Below are positions 9,901 through 18,713 of a stretch of 64,000 nucleotides of DNA, in pieces. Every line of letters begins with the position of its first letter. The stretch's first letter is position 1. Both the position numbers and the translations under genes were made by a program. Source of the DNA: Paraprevotella sp. (lineage in GTDB: Bacteria > Bacteroidota > Bacteroidia > Bacteroidales > Bacteroidaceae); NCBI GenBank assembly GCA_017937925.1, contig JAGBCQ010000010.1:1-64000 (forward strand). Reading direction: 5' to 3'. The notes under the pieces were generated by a model that did no database searches, was not told where the DNA came from, and was given only the letters and a program-made list of their open reading frames with translations.

Positions 9901-10567
9901 AATAAGCATAATCAGGATTCAGAGTACTCGGACCGCACACATCTATCGTACTCAGTGTCGGATTCTGGCGTATCTGTCGCGAAACTTCTGCCATCTCCTC
10001 CGGTCCGGGTGCCAAATTAGCACCATAATCCGGTTCGTTGAACGGAGATATAACAGTCACATTATATCCCTTACTTTGCAAATAGAGTACAGAAAGTTCT
10101 ATATCTTTAATAAAAGCCGCACGATAGGACGTCTGCCAATTTGTTCCGCTCGTATTTCCTGCCAACAAGTACAAGTCCTTGACACCGGACTTCTTCAACC
10201 AACTCAATTGCAAATCAAAATTGGACTTTTGGTCGGAGTCTAACTCTGTATAATTACCACTTACACGCGGATTCAAGGTGACACGTCCCAAGGAAACGCA
10301 CTCTCGCATATGATTGGTTGCTCGCAAAGGCCACCAGTCCCACAACCATGCCGTGTCAATACCCCAACGGACAGGCTGCTCCACGCCTTTGGACGCTATA
10401 TTATAAGGAACAAACTGCGCACGCATCCCTGCCTGCATCGCATCGCTAGCCAATGGCTGCGCCTTCATTTCATACATCGTACTAAGACAGCAAACTGACA
10501 ATAGTACAATCCGTCCTAACCTCACTTGCTGAACAACTTTCAATCCTTTAGTGATAATTCTGTTCAT
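6983..10567 (-). CDS. Secreted clan GH-A-like glycosidase with ricin, FN3 and LamG modules
   Basis: 1194 residues. After a long signal peptide (about 1-37) comes a barrel (about 60-390) with ISPFNEPDYG (acid/base Glu expected in NEP) and GDEMHN as candidate nucleophile region; it resembles GH30/GH5-type enzymes but I cannot assign the family. Then follow a ricin-like beta-trefoil (about 400-525; SGLSLDGRGG, WRIIP), an FN3 domain (about 535-625), a LamG/concanavalin-like domain (about 630-800; MTFSAWVK, YIDGKL), a helical FIVAR-like stretch (about 830-930), a CBM-like sandwich (about 960-1140; YALKAQAFYRNG) and the YDLTGRE...GVYILGGKK tail. The modules imply binding to complex plant polysaccharide. 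Transcribed toward the DUF418 gene. Confidence 0.75.
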   Translation of the reverse strand: MNRIITKGLKVVQQVRLGRIVLLSVCCLSTMYEMKAQPLASDAMQAGMRAQFVPYNIASKGVEQPVRWGIDTAWLWDWWPLRATNHMRECVSLGRVTLNPRVSGNYTELDSDQKSNFDLQLSWLKKSGVKDLYLLAGNTSGTNWQTSYRAAFIKDIELSVLYLQSKGYNVTVISPFNEPDYGANLAPGPEEMAEVSRQIRQNPTLSTIDVCGPSTLNPDYAYSWWPIMKDAVQMGNTHQLAGTFDSFAGFYAAVQASGKKSTGDEMHNINDALIGMNYGMSEGIWWSDFGGYTRAELGCASNDGSRIGYAENRAAWTSAAVFKRKSQDLVEAFLGTSERQAGESAYTFLSEDRLVYYDGYGPFYEYTKATPGGTGYGTGQTNSEYVIEMTYGEDVPVGPMEGDFMIQNKSTGKLLTVGGVSTWTLQPIAPRSSGDFSYMHIINAANKSMYLDAIKYAANNGAGIQLYAGGGNECERWHFRYKGDGYYVITNHDSGLSLDGRGGSVTQWERTGTDLQLWRIIPKDATVETEAPVAPSGLVAEALSGSVKLSWEANAEEDLLGYMVYRYNEAAAIWETIGRSVSENNFIDNICSKGKQHQYRVRAVDKAWNVSEPSEAVSASTSVEPTLMAQWSLNGTLEDKSENKFHAVSSGVEYVTNDTHNGALFDGVDDYINLPYHVGDMNAMTFSAWVKVSATTAWQRVFDFGRNSQNYLFFTPHTGGGMRYEICKDGVKQGLDATKGIIANVWTHVVVTTGESGTKIYIDGKLNASTTEITLRPSDIAPNVCYLGRSFFDNDPLFGGVIGDVCLYNYDLDEEAVQKLFYHDQLSSANELLEKPMYKVRRQTLITAMENAETAIEEGDEDAITKALRRLKTAMTSARTSIDAYAPLADAVAWSSEMAETYPQSDTEALTTYSSQYDVALANLQEGIYTHAEVEDQVKVVKAFTNRYLMTDAIATATDRRPVDITFLLRNADFESNTSKYWTLTTNESGYNATVNYGCLEIWNHTFDLSQVLYGMPDGTYALKAQAFYRNGSKENSANTNVYTMVYVCDSTTATYPISRRAGTDTSEGDWYAYTTGKNVPNDLEAAAAAFNILNRYKPSNTASCAKAVYDADADGELVVGLKKVTAVYDDWTVVNGFQLQYYGGADLDAIVDVKTDVKYEGNGPVYDLTGREVDLNTSRKGVYILGGKKVLIK

Positions 10568-10600
10568 AACGTCAATTTTATTTTATGGTGTTTTCTGTTG

Positions 10601-10608
10601 CAAAAGTA
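10601..10608 (-). promoter_or_regulatory. -7 box of the lectin-glycosidase gene
   Basis: TACTTTTG on the minus strand fits TAnnTTTG exactly and lies 34 bp upstream of the ATG at 10567. No well-spaced -33 TTTG is evident. It suggests this gene has its own promoter rather than relying on read-through from the PL11 gene. Confidence 0.4.
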
Positions 10609-10629
10609 CAATATTTATACAAAAGGAAT

Positions 10630-10681
10630 AGCAACTGCAGTCGCTTTTTTGAAGAATCCCAATCATACGAGTGCAGTTGCT
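10630..10681. terminator. Inverted repeat between PL11 and lectin-glycosidase genes
   Basis: AGCAACTGCA (10630-10639) and TGCAGTTGCT (10672-10681) form a perfect 10-bp stem around a 32-nt loop, starting 24 bp past the PL11 stop. It may end the GH2-PL11 transcript. There is no clean U-tract after it on the minus strand, so the call is tentative. Confidence 0.35.
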
Positions 10682-10705
10682 TTACTACTAAAATCTAATT
10701 CTTTC

Positions 10706-13700
10706 TTACTCCGTTTTGAGCAGTTTATAAATTCTTTGTTCTTCACCTACAATGAAACGGATGAAATAGATACCGGACGGTCTGTCAGACACCTCCAAAT
10801 CATAAGACTTCGCACCGGCTGAAATCCGCTCGTTGGTCAACAACTGTCCGTTAGCCGACAACAATTGCAAAGACACATCGTTCTTCAAAGGTGCGCCAAA
10901 TGTCACTCGGGCAATGTCCTTAGTCGGGTTGGGTGAAACTGAGATTTGCTCTATCTCCACCTCATTAACACCCGTCGCTTTCACGATACGAATGATACCA
11001 TCTTCGGCAAAGGTTGACAAGTCCCAAGCCAAACCTTCTGTCGGAGCTGCTGGCGTAACAGTGACATCTCCTGAAACATTCAAAGAGGTGTATTCATCAA
11101 ACACCTTGATTTCCTCGCCTTCAGCATACGTTCCTCTTGCATATACGATATTTATGGTAGGCGTGTTGAGTGAGACCCTGCCACTCACCTCAAAATTATC
11201 ATAACGTGCACCGGCTTTCTTCACCGTAACAACACCACCCTTTTGCACATTCAAGTTGCCGGTTACATATCCGGTCGTTGCAGTTTTTTTGGAAGGATTG
11301 GCAACCAAAGAGCCACCACCACGGATAGTTACTGCTCCGGCTGTACCTTTTAAATCAAGCGTAGCACCTTCGCGCACAGTCACGGTTCCTGTCAATGAGG
11401 CATTCGCATCCAAAACCAATGTTCCACCCAGTACATCAATACTTGTTGCCGAAGTGTTGGTCAAAGTCCATGTGCCCTCGCCATATTTTGAAACTTTGGC
11501 ATTGGTGGAGAACGTACCTTTATAGATTGCATCCTCATTGTTGTAACCAATCTCATACGTACCCATACCCAAGCTGCAGGTCGTACTCTCGCTTGTCAAC
11601 GAGCCGATTTTCGTTGTCAGATTGACTTCAGTTCCACTTCCGGATTTTGTATGAACCAGATATGCATCGCCTTGCAGTACGACTGATGCCTTACTCAAAT
11701 CCGTTGCCTTCACCAAACGGAATTGTCCGGACGTGATGTTCAACGTACCACTGAACGCCGACATATTGGTAGAGACGTCGCCACGCACATAAGGGAATGA
11801 GATGTACAAAGTTCCTGCACCCGTCAAGTTCCCCTGAATAGAACAACGCTGACCACCGGCCATCGTCACGGATTTACCTTCCGGGATCTCCAATGTATTA
11901 TTAAATACCGGAACGGCTGAGGTTGAATTGTTGTCAAATATACGAATGGTACCACCCTTTGCTGTAATCTTAGACGTAGGCAGACCGAAAGTAGTGTTCC
12001 ACGTTCCCATAGCCAACGTTCCACCCGTTATCACAGTACCACCACTCCATGTATTATTACCGCCATAAGTTATGTTCAGTTGTCCTGTACCGCTCTTAAT
12101 CAAAGTTCCTGTTCCTTTTATGATACCCTTGAACGAAGTTGCTCCCGAAGGAATCTGTATGGTCGCGGAATCGGTCAATGTAATACCTCTATTGGTAGAG
12201 GTGTTGGAATTATCTACAATCAACGTCGCTTTGCCTATCTTCAAGTTCTCGGCACTTGATGATGCCGCACCGAACGAACTTGGCATACCGCCATCTGCCA
12301 ATGCAGCAACATTTACCGTTCCTTCATTGATAATGGTTGCGCCTGTATAATCGCTCTTATCGACTTTCAGCGTCAATTTCCCTTCTCCGTTTTTCACTAA
12401 CGAACCGCTACCGCTAAAGCCACCATCGCCCGTAAACATATAATTCTTCGCTGAATTGTCCACGCTGATGCTCGCCACCGGCATCAGTTCATTGACGATG
12501 ACACCCGTAGAGACCGCATCATCCGTAAACTCAACAGCATCATTGGCCACGAAAGATGTCGCTGTCCCATCTATGTCAAAGTTCGAAACAGAATAGTTCC
12601 AATAATTATCTTCATATCCCATCCATTGGACTCCTTCTGACGCTGTTCTTTGTTCATTGATGATAAGATAAACCGCTCCATCCTCATTCAACAGTTCACA
12701 GAACAAACCTTTCAGACCGTTAATGCTGAAATAGTTCATCTTACCGTTGAACGCACCGCTGTACTCAATGAGTTTGTATTTGCCGGGTAGCGGAGCAGCA
12801 TCAGACGTTACGATGGTAAATACTACCGGTGCAGTGACATTCAAGTCGCCTTCCACCTTGACCACATCAACTATCGGTTCAGCACCTGAAGTCTGCAAGT
12901 CCATCTCCATATATACCTTTTTATTGATGTCAAGACCTTTTTTGAAAGTCATGGAGCGATTGGGAGCAATACGACAACCCTCATAATTCAAAGCGCCTTC
13001 GAAACTAATGTTGTATATACTGCCATTTCCACTCAATGTACCTCTTGCCCGTAAGGATACGTCGCTCTTCAGCTCGGTATTAACTTCCAACGTACCTTCC
13101 GAAATATATGTGGTTCCAGTATATTCCATCGGCACATCCACCCTTAACGTTCCCGCTTGACTCTTCCACAGGTCCATATCGCCGGACAGTTTACCACTGC
13201 CTGCCAAAGCAATGGTTTGCCCTTTCACCGGCATGGCGTACAAAACACTTGGACGCATCTCTTTGGTCATGTTAATCTCACCGTCAGAATTCAAATCCAA
13301 CAGCACGCTTTTTCCATCTTCATAAACAGCCGCTGCCGAACGTTCATAGTTCGTAAAGTTATCGGTCGATTTCCATATTACGTCCGTTACCATACAAGGT
13401 GGCAACTGAGGACGGGGCATATCATAACCTAAATAGAAGCCTGTATTCGGACTTTGATAGTAACCTTTTGTCGTACACTGCAAACGATACGCCGGGTCCT
13501 CCTGCAAGCTATAAATATTGTCTATGTTTGTCGTAATATCGGTCGTAAAGCCGACAATACCTACACAGACTCCATTCTCCTTGTGAAGCAACACCAACTC
13601 CTCGCGCCAATCGCCGATGATGTCACCCCAGAATGCCGCACGCTTGGCATAAACCGTCACATAACGATAGCCGCTCAGTTTAGCAATCTCAATGAGGCGC

Positions 13701-15253
13701 CACCCCGTAGAATAGTCCTGTATATAAACATTATAATGGCTATCGCTTGTTTGTACGATTTCACGGTCATAGTCGCCATCCCACCAAATACCTTCCGTAG
13801 GATAAGGTGCGGTATGTTCAGGAATCAAATTGCCCTTGGCATTATATACACCTCCCATGGTTGACCACATTTCCCAACCCAAATGATTGGGGTCTATATC
13901 CATACACTCGCCACGACCTACGTCGCCCACTGCTCCCAGATACCACTTCTTAATCGCCTCTCCGGTTGCGGCATCATAAAGGATTTGTCCCAACATATCA
14001 CCGGCATTCTGCTGTATGGCAAATGTCTCCAAACCGGGACGTTCGGGGTCGATGTCGCTTGTGCGGAAACGGTCGCCATGGGCAATACCCGGACTGTTGA
14101 GCGTACTACCGTCCTCGTTCATGGTATATCCTCCGGTGAGCATTTCATCCTTACCATCGGCATCCACATCGGCAATTCTTATTTGATGGAAGGCAGGACC
14201 TCCCGTCGGTTTACAGAACAGTTCCTTCCACTCTCCCGCTTTGCCACTTGAGAAGTCAAAAGCAAAAGCTGAGTTGTAATAGGCATGCGAACCGTTTGAA
14301 TAACGAATGTGCCATTCCATGATGACAGCCGGATGCACACCATCGTGATAGAACACACCAACGTGTCCCACGTGTTTGTTATACTCATCGCCCATCAACG
14401 AACTCCTATTGGTTCTGCTGTAAGCCGAATTATAAGTTTGTTCTACGCTGCTTTTCTCTTTTCCGGTCATACCATCCACCACCGTCATGTAACGCGGTGC
14501 ATTTCGTGTGGCTTGCGTTTCGTAATTGATAATACCATCGCCGTCGGTATCGCCTGTCGTATGACCATTCACATAAAGCCCGAATGTCTTATTGGCAGCA
14601 TCCCAGAACTGTGTCCCATCGCTCGTTTGACACACAACATCTGCTTTGCCGTCGCAATCCATATCGTATGCCAAAATCATATCATCCTGACCGGCGCAAC
14701 TCAATTCGTTAGGTCCTAACTTTACCGTCCACAGATGTTCGCCGGTGCGCAAATATCCCTCTATATAATTATCCAGCCCCGTAGATACGCTTTTACGATT
14801 CACCACATAATCCATCTCTCCATCACCGTCGAGGTCGGCAGGCCACACGTAATCAGTCGTATAATTGGCAGCTGTCAAAGGGGAAGCGGCAAAACTTATC
14901 TGCATAAACATATTACGCAAATCGCGACTCTTCATGACATACGATGTACCGGTTTCCGACTCTACGCCATTGACAATAGCACTGACGGCAATACTGCTCC
15001 CTACCGGAACGACACCGGTTGTCGTTGCATAATTCGTATTGGTCAAAGGCGTGCTGTTTATCTTCGTGCCGTTGACGTACAAGTTGTAAGTGACATTTTC
15101 AGGTTCCTGCGCCAAGCGTCGCCAAGTTACCGACACATTTCCGCCGTTTTGAGCGGCGACAACACCACGACCCAACGTCTGCTGAATACGTTGCGCTGAA
15201 ACTTGAAACGTTCCAAACAGGAACAACAATCCACTAATAATAATCTTCCTCAT
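10706..15253 (-). CDS. PL11 rhamnogalacturonan lyase fused to autotransporter-like beta repeats and a T9SS sorting domain
   Basis: 1515 residues. Signal peptide (1-20) is followed by a PL11 catalytic region (about 21-630): the opening QTLGRGVVAAQNGG and repeated FG-GAP-like calcium-loop motifs such as DLDGDGEMD and DTDGDGIIN are characteristic. The family cleaves the rhamnose-galacturonate backbone of RG-I by beta-elimination. Residues about 680-1420 are unrelated repeats of the autotransporter-associated beta-strand type (GSGSLVKNGEGKLTL, TGATIINEGTVNV, WSGGTVITGGTLAMG). The final 75 residues form a type IX secretion CTD (VSPNPTKDIARVTF, RPSGIYFIRF). The start is 12 bp past the GH2 stop, so one operon. 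A long surface stalk carrying a lyase is the likely architecture. Confidence 0.85.
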   Translation of the reverse strand: MRKIIISGLLFLFGTFQVSAQRIQQTLGRGVVAAQNGGNVSVTWRRLAQEPENVTYNLYVNGTKINSTPLTNTNYATTTGVVPVGSSIAVSAIVNGVESETGTSYVMKSRDLRNMFMQISFAASPLTAANYTTDYVWPADLDGDGEMDYVVNRKSVSTGLDNYIEGYLRTGEHLWTVKLGPNELSCAGQDDMILAYDMDCDGKADVVCQTSDGTQFWDAANKTFGLYVNGHTTGDTDGDGIINYETQATRNAPRYMTVVDGMTGKEKSSVEQTYNSAYSRTNRSSLMGDEYNKHVGHVGVFYHDGVHPAVIMEWHIRYSNGSHAYYNSAFAFDFSSGKAGEWKELFCKPTGGPAFHQIRIADVDADGKDEMLTGGYTMNEDGSTLNSPGIAHGDRFRTSDIDPERPGLETFAIQQNAGDMLGQILYDAATGEAIKKWYLGAVGDVGRGECMDIDPNHLGWEMWSTMGGVYNAKGNLIPEHTAPYPTEGIWWDGDYDREIVQTSDSHYNVYIQDYSTGWRLIEIAKLSGYRYVTVYAKRAAFWGDIIGDWREELVLLHKENGVCVGIVGFTTDITTNIDNIYSLQEDPAYRLQCTTKGYYQSPNTGFYLGYDMPRPQLPPCMVTDVIWKSTDNFTNYERSAAAVYEDGKSVLLDLNSDGEINMTKEMRPSVLYAMPVKGQTIALAGSGKLSGDMDLWKSQAGTLRVDVPMEYTGTTYISEGTLEVNTELKSDVSLRARGTLSGNGSIYNISFEGALNYEGCRIAPNRSMTFKKGLDINKKVYMEMDLQTSGAEPIVDVVKVEGDLNVTAPVVFTIVTSDAAPLPGKYKLIEYSGAFNGKMNYFSINGLKGLFCELLNEDGAVYLIINEQRTASEGVQWMGYEDNYWNYSVSNFDIDGTATSFVANDAVEFTDDAVSTGVIVNELMPVASISVDNSAKNYMFTGDGGFSGSGSLVKNGEGKLTLKVDKSDYTGATIINEGTVNVAALADGGMPSSFGAASSSAENLKIGKATLIVDNSNTSTNRGITLTDSATIQIPSGATSFKGIIKGTGTLIKSGTGQLNITYGGNNTWSGGTVITGGTLAMGTWNTTFGLPTSKITAKGGTIRIFDNNSTSAVPVFNNTLEIPEGKSVTMAGGQRCSIQGNLTGAGTLYISFPYVRGDVSTNMSAFSGTLNITSGQFRLVKATDLSKASVVLQGDAYLVHTKSGSGTEVNLTTKIGSLTSESTTCSLGMGTYEIGYNNEDAIYKGTFSTNAKVSKYGEGTWTLTNTSATSIDVLGGTLVLDANASLTGTVTVREGATLDLKGTAGAVTIRGGGSLVANPSKKTATTGYVTGNLNVQKGGVVTVKKAGARYDNFEVSGRVSLNTPTINIVYARGTYAEGEEIKVFDEYTSLNVSGDVTVTPAAPTEGLAWDLSTFAEDGIIRIVKATGVNEVEIEQISVSPNPTKDIARVTFGAPLKNDVSLQLLSANGQLLTNERISAGAKSYDLEVSDRPSGIYFIRFIVGEEQRIYKLLKTE

Positions 15254-15265
15254 GGTATATCTTTT

Positions 15266-18200
15266 TTAGTTTTTCTTTATTATCACGCCATCGTCAGCAT
15301 GCGGAGCAAGCCATTTCAAGAACTCAACTTCCACAATTCTCAGTTCGTTCTTACTGTCCGCATCCTGACTTTTGTACAAATCCAACTCACCCTCAACAGG
15401 CGCCACCAATTCGGTAATTCCGCTGAAAGCATCGTCACTCTTGGCACTTCCTTTCAGACGAATGGTTATGGTTGAGGCTTGTACAGGGCGTAAGGGCAGA
15501 TGCACATATCCCAAACTAATGGGAGTCTCGCCTTCCCACACAAGGGTGGAATCGGCGAAGATTTCTATCGGATAGCGACGTTTACGCCAACCGGTCAGTT
15601 TCATACAAACCTCGTCAACGACTTCGGGTTTCTTGAGCGTGTAAGTAATCCATGCCGTTGACAAGCGTCCGTCGTTGGTCCATTCACTGCGTTCGTTGTC
15701 ATCATGACCGTAACCGGCCTTCTCCTGATTCGCACCGGCTTTGACATCGGCAATCTCCACGCTTAACTTCGTATCTGTGTAAGACGGTGTCGTCGGTGTC
15801 GCGCCATTGGTCAAATTCAAAGGCAGGGCATCGCTTGCAAAATATGTGCTGTAGCCATTCTCCATACTTACTTCCTGACTTCTCCACCATACCACTTCGG
15901 TTATAGGCAGTCCATCGGCGACAGCACACAATTTGAGCGTTCCTGCTTGACGAGTTGAACGTATCAGTACCCGACTCACGCCACATTCCAACGGGAGACG
16001 GGATGACAAAATGTAGTTCTTCGGTGTGCCGGGCAAGTCGTCCGGTCTGTTTCCGGCAATACCGCCCAAAAACTCGCCCGGACCTTCCAATCTGTAATTT
16101 ATCATACGGAAATCCGTCGGACATACCCGACCATTCTCATCCACCGCCTTAACCGTAACCAGAACCATATCCGCGCCATCGGCTTTAAAACCATCGGGAG
16201 CAGTTTCAAGCGTCAGACGCAATGCTACTGCCTCACCAACCGTTGTCAAGGTGTCTGAAGAAAGAATATTCCCTTGCTCGTCATAACCTACTGCCACCAA
16301 CTGACCCGGCTCAAACGTCACTTCGTCGAATGTATGCAAAAAGGCATACTCACGACGCCCCGACCCTAAACTCTTGCCATTGAGTGTCAATCGTACTTCC
16401 GGTGCTGTTGAAGCCACATATACCGGTTTCACTGTTCCGGAAGCATAATTCCAATGACCTATGATGTGTGTCCGTTCCTGTTCATTATCTACCCAACCAT
16501 TCCACATCACCTGATGCACATAGAACGATTCCTTAGGTAGTCGCATGGCGTCAACCACTCCGCTTGTACGATAGTTTGACTCTCCGCGAGCATGGGTGTT
16601 CGTGTCGGAGAAGATGATTTTCACCCCTCCGCTACTGCTTCGTTTCCCCTTCCCGGGACGTTCCACCCAATACTCATGCCAGCGTCTGATGTGTTCGACA
16701 GCAAACAAGTCTTGATTTTGGTTGTATGCCGAAGCATCCGCCCCCTTGTATAAAGGTCCGTCGCCATGTTTGTGATAAGGATAGGTCCAATTATCCCAAT
16801 ACCTGCGCATGCCTTCATCGCGACAATATTCCATCGCCCACATAGGGTGTTTGGCACTCTTGTTGATGTACAACATCTCACCGCCATACTCTGAACTATC
16901 CACATCCAACATCTCTCTACTGCCGATGGCTCGCCCGCCATGCGGGTCGAATTGTTCGCGCAACGCTTTCATTTCCAAAAAATGCGCTTCGGATATTCCT
17001 TTGTTGCCACATTCATAAAATAAGATGCTCGGATTGTTACGGTTATATATAATTGCATCGCGCATCAACTCAACGCGTTGCTCCCAACGCCGTCCGTCCA
17101 CATCGCGCTCGGCATCGCCGGCAGGCATTGCTTGTATCAGTCCGACTCTGTCGCATGACTCCACATCCTGTTTCCAAGGAGTCACGTGCATCCAACGCAC
17201 TAAATTAGCTCCGCTCTCTACCATCATCCTGTTACTGTAATCACTCAGCCATGCCGGAACGCTCATGCCCACTGCCGGCCATTCGTTGCTGGTACGTTGG
17301 GCATAACCTTTCATCTGTATGACACGGTCGTTCAACCATATTTTCCCTTCTGCAAAACGAGTCTTCCGGAATCCGGTGCGCGTCACCACTTCATCCGTCA
17401 CTTTGCCATCACGAACCAGGCGCGACTTCACCGTATAAAGGTAGCCATAACCATGACTCCAAAAATGCAGGTCCTCCACTTTATGTGCTGCTTGCAATAT
17501 CGCTTTGGCACCGGTGGCTAAGGTCTTTGGAGTGCCTTGCATCAAAGCGACCGACTTGCCTGCTGCGTCAAATACCTCTACTTCGTAACTTACCGTGACA
17601 GGTTGCGCTGTCTCATTACGGACTTCACTTTCAGCATGTATCAACGCCGAACGTTGGGCGCAATCCATATCGGTAGCATACACATAGACGCCCGTAGTCC
17701 CTAAATTGCTGTAAAGCGGCAGGGTCTGATAAACATTATCGCACAGATGCAACTTCACATGTTTGGGGATGCCGCCATAGTTGGCATTGAAATTCTTATC
17801 GTTCCATTGATAGCGGCTATACTTATGACCTCGCTCGCGATACTGCCAATTGTTATCGACACGCACCGCAATGAGGTTCTTCCCTTTCTTCACATACGGA
17901 GTAAGGTCCATTCCGAAAGCCATGACACCATTTTCATGACAACCTACATGATGTCCATTCACATAAACATCTGCTCCCTGACGCACGCCCTCGAACTCAA
18001 CAAACAGCTTCCCCTCTATTGCCGTGCGCGATAGTTCAAAGGTTTTGTAATACCACATCACGGTATCTGTCAGCTCTTGAATACTTTTGCAAAACGCCTC
18101 TTTGCCGTTGAATGCATGGGGCAAGGACACGACCGACGCTCCTTTGACCGCCTTGACACTTTTCACATTCTCAAATGTCTTGACCGGCAAGTCACCAATA

Positions 18201-18328
18201 TAAAGTTGCCAATCCAGGTCAAAGTTGAGCACTTGACGTTGAGGCGATGACATTGCAGAAAAAGGCAATAGTGAAATAAAAAGCAATACGAAGTTTATTC
18301 GAAGGCATAATGCTGAAAAACGCGTCAT
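15266..18328 (-). CDS. Secreted GH2 family glycosidase (beta-galactosidase-like)
   Basis: The start at 18328 (MTRFSALCLR..., signal peptide) is preferred to the frame opening 81 bp upstream, which overlaps the promoter. 1020 residues: sugar-binding sandwich (about 30-200; GVRQGADVYVNGHHVGCHENG), Ig-like domain, TIM barrel (about 320-620), then a C-terminal Ig-like domain and an extra beta domain. The nucleophile candidate is the Glu in MEYC. The usual acid/base motif GNE reads GNK in ILFYECGNKGIS, so the conserved Glu is replaced; the preceding YEC Glu might substitute. GH2 subfamilies of gut Bacteroidales cleave beta-galactosides and related uronides; specificity is open. First gene of the operon with PL11. 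Confidence 0.8.
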   Translation of the reverse strand: MTRFSALCLRINFVLLFISLLPFSAMSSPQRQVLNFDLDWQLYIGDLPVKTFENVKSVKAVKGASVVSLPHAFNGKEAFCKSIQELTDTVMWYYKTFELSRTAIEGKLFVEFEGVRQGADVYVNGHHVGCHENGVMAFGMDLTPYVKKGKNLIAVRVDNNWQYRERGHKYSRYQWNDKNFNANYGGIPKHVKLHLCDNVYQTLPLYSNLGTTGVYVYATDMDCAQRSALIHAESEVRNETAQPVTVSYEVEVFDAAGKSVALMQGTPKTLATGAKAILQAAHKVEDLHFWSHGYGYLYTVKSRLVRDGKVTDEVVTRTGFRKTRFAEGKIWLNDRVIQMKGYAQRTSNEWPAVGMSVPAWLSDYSNRMMVESGANLVRWMHVTPWKQDVESCDRVGLIQAMPAGDAERDVDGRRWEQRVELMRDAIIYNRNNPSILFYECGNKGISEAHFLEMKALREQFDPHGGRAIGSREMLDVDSSEYGGEMLYINKSAKHPMWAMEYCRDEGMRRYWDNWTYPYHKHGDGPLYKGADASAYNQNQDLFAVEHIRRWHEYWVERPGKGKRSSSGGVKIIFSDTNTHARGESNYRTSGVVDAMRLPKESFYVHQVMWNGWVDNEQERTHIIGHWNYASGTVKPVYVASTAPEVRLTLNGKSLGSGRREYAFLHTFDEVTFEPGQLVAVGYDEQGNILSSDTLTTVGEAVALRLTLETAPDGFKADGADMVLVTVKAVDENGRVCPTDFRMINYRLEGPGEFLGGIAGNRPDDLPGTPKNYILSSRLPLECGVSRVLIRSTRQAGTLKLCAVADGLPITEVVWWRSQEVSMENGYSTYFASDALPLNLTNGATPTTPSYTDTKLSVEIADVKAGANQEKAGYGHDDNERSEWTNDGRLSTAWITYTLKKPEVVDEVCMKLTGWRKRRYPIEIFADSTLVWEGETPISLGYVHLPLRPVQASTITIRLKGSAKSDDAFSGITELVAPVEGELDLYKSQDADSKNELRIVEVEFLKWLAPHADDGVIIKKN

Positions 18329-18378
18329 AGCAAATGGATTTAAGAGTAATTTTGTGTTCTTAGTTAATAAGGTCTGCA

Positions 18379-18410
18379 CAAAAATAGAGGTTTTACCTAT
18401 TAAACACAAA
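18379..18410 (-). promoter_or_regulatory. Promoter of the GH2-PL11 operon
   Basis: On the minus strand TTTG (18410-18407) and TATTTTTG (18386-18379) are separated by 20 nt, an exact match to the Bacteroidetes -33/-7 arrangement. The predicted transcript starts near 18372, 40-45 nt before the ATG at 18328. Confidence 0.65.
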
Positions 18411-18483
18411 TTAAACTCTGTTTAAATGCTGTTCAAACCGGTTTTATAACGATATGGTAATGACGGAAAATGCATCGCCCGAT

Positions 18484-18592
18484 GTACTTTTTGTGTACGC
18501 CTTTGTACATTTTTGTGTACACTTGAGTACATTTTTGTGTACGCCTGAGTACATTTTTGTGTACACTTGGATACATTCTTGCGTACACTTTT
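18484..18592. repeat. Five tandem 22-bp repeats with internal dyads
   Basis: Units begin at 18484, 18505, 18527, 18549 and 18571 (21, 22, 22, 22 bp apart). The consensus is GTACATTTTTGTGTAC followed by a 6-bp spacer (ACTTGA or GCCTGA). Each unit contains an inverted repeat GTACA-N6-TGTAC. The period equals about two helical turns, and the array sits 75-185 bp upstream of the GH2 promoter. The unit length is not a multiple of three and no gene crosses it. A multi-site operator is the favoured reading. Confidence 0.75.
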
Positions 18593-18618
18593 TGGTTCTT
18601 TTTTTGTGTGCGGAAAAC

Positions 18619-18648
18619 AAAAAAAAGATAGGGCTGCAGCCCTACCTT
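18619..18648 (-). terminator. Intrinsic terminator of the DEAD-box helicase gene
   Basis: A 16-bp perfect palindrome TAGGGCTGCAGCCCTA (18629-18644) is followed on the minus strand by an eight-T run (18626-18619). It lies 66 bp past the helicase stop codon and fits a Rho-independent terminator. Confidence 0.75.
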
Positions 18649-18713
18649 TCCACAACCGACATCGTACTCTAGCTGTACGAACATCACGGTTAAAAGAGCT
18701 TAGGGATTGAGTT

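Noticed and set aside
10833-15199. Multiple 90-150 codon rightward frames opposite the PL11 gene
   Set aside because: They lack signal or domain features and lie fully antisense to a well-supported coding sequence.
18484-18592. CRISPR array
   Set aside because: The period is 22 bp with only 6-bp near-identical spacers, and there are no cas genes. It is a tandem dyad repeat.
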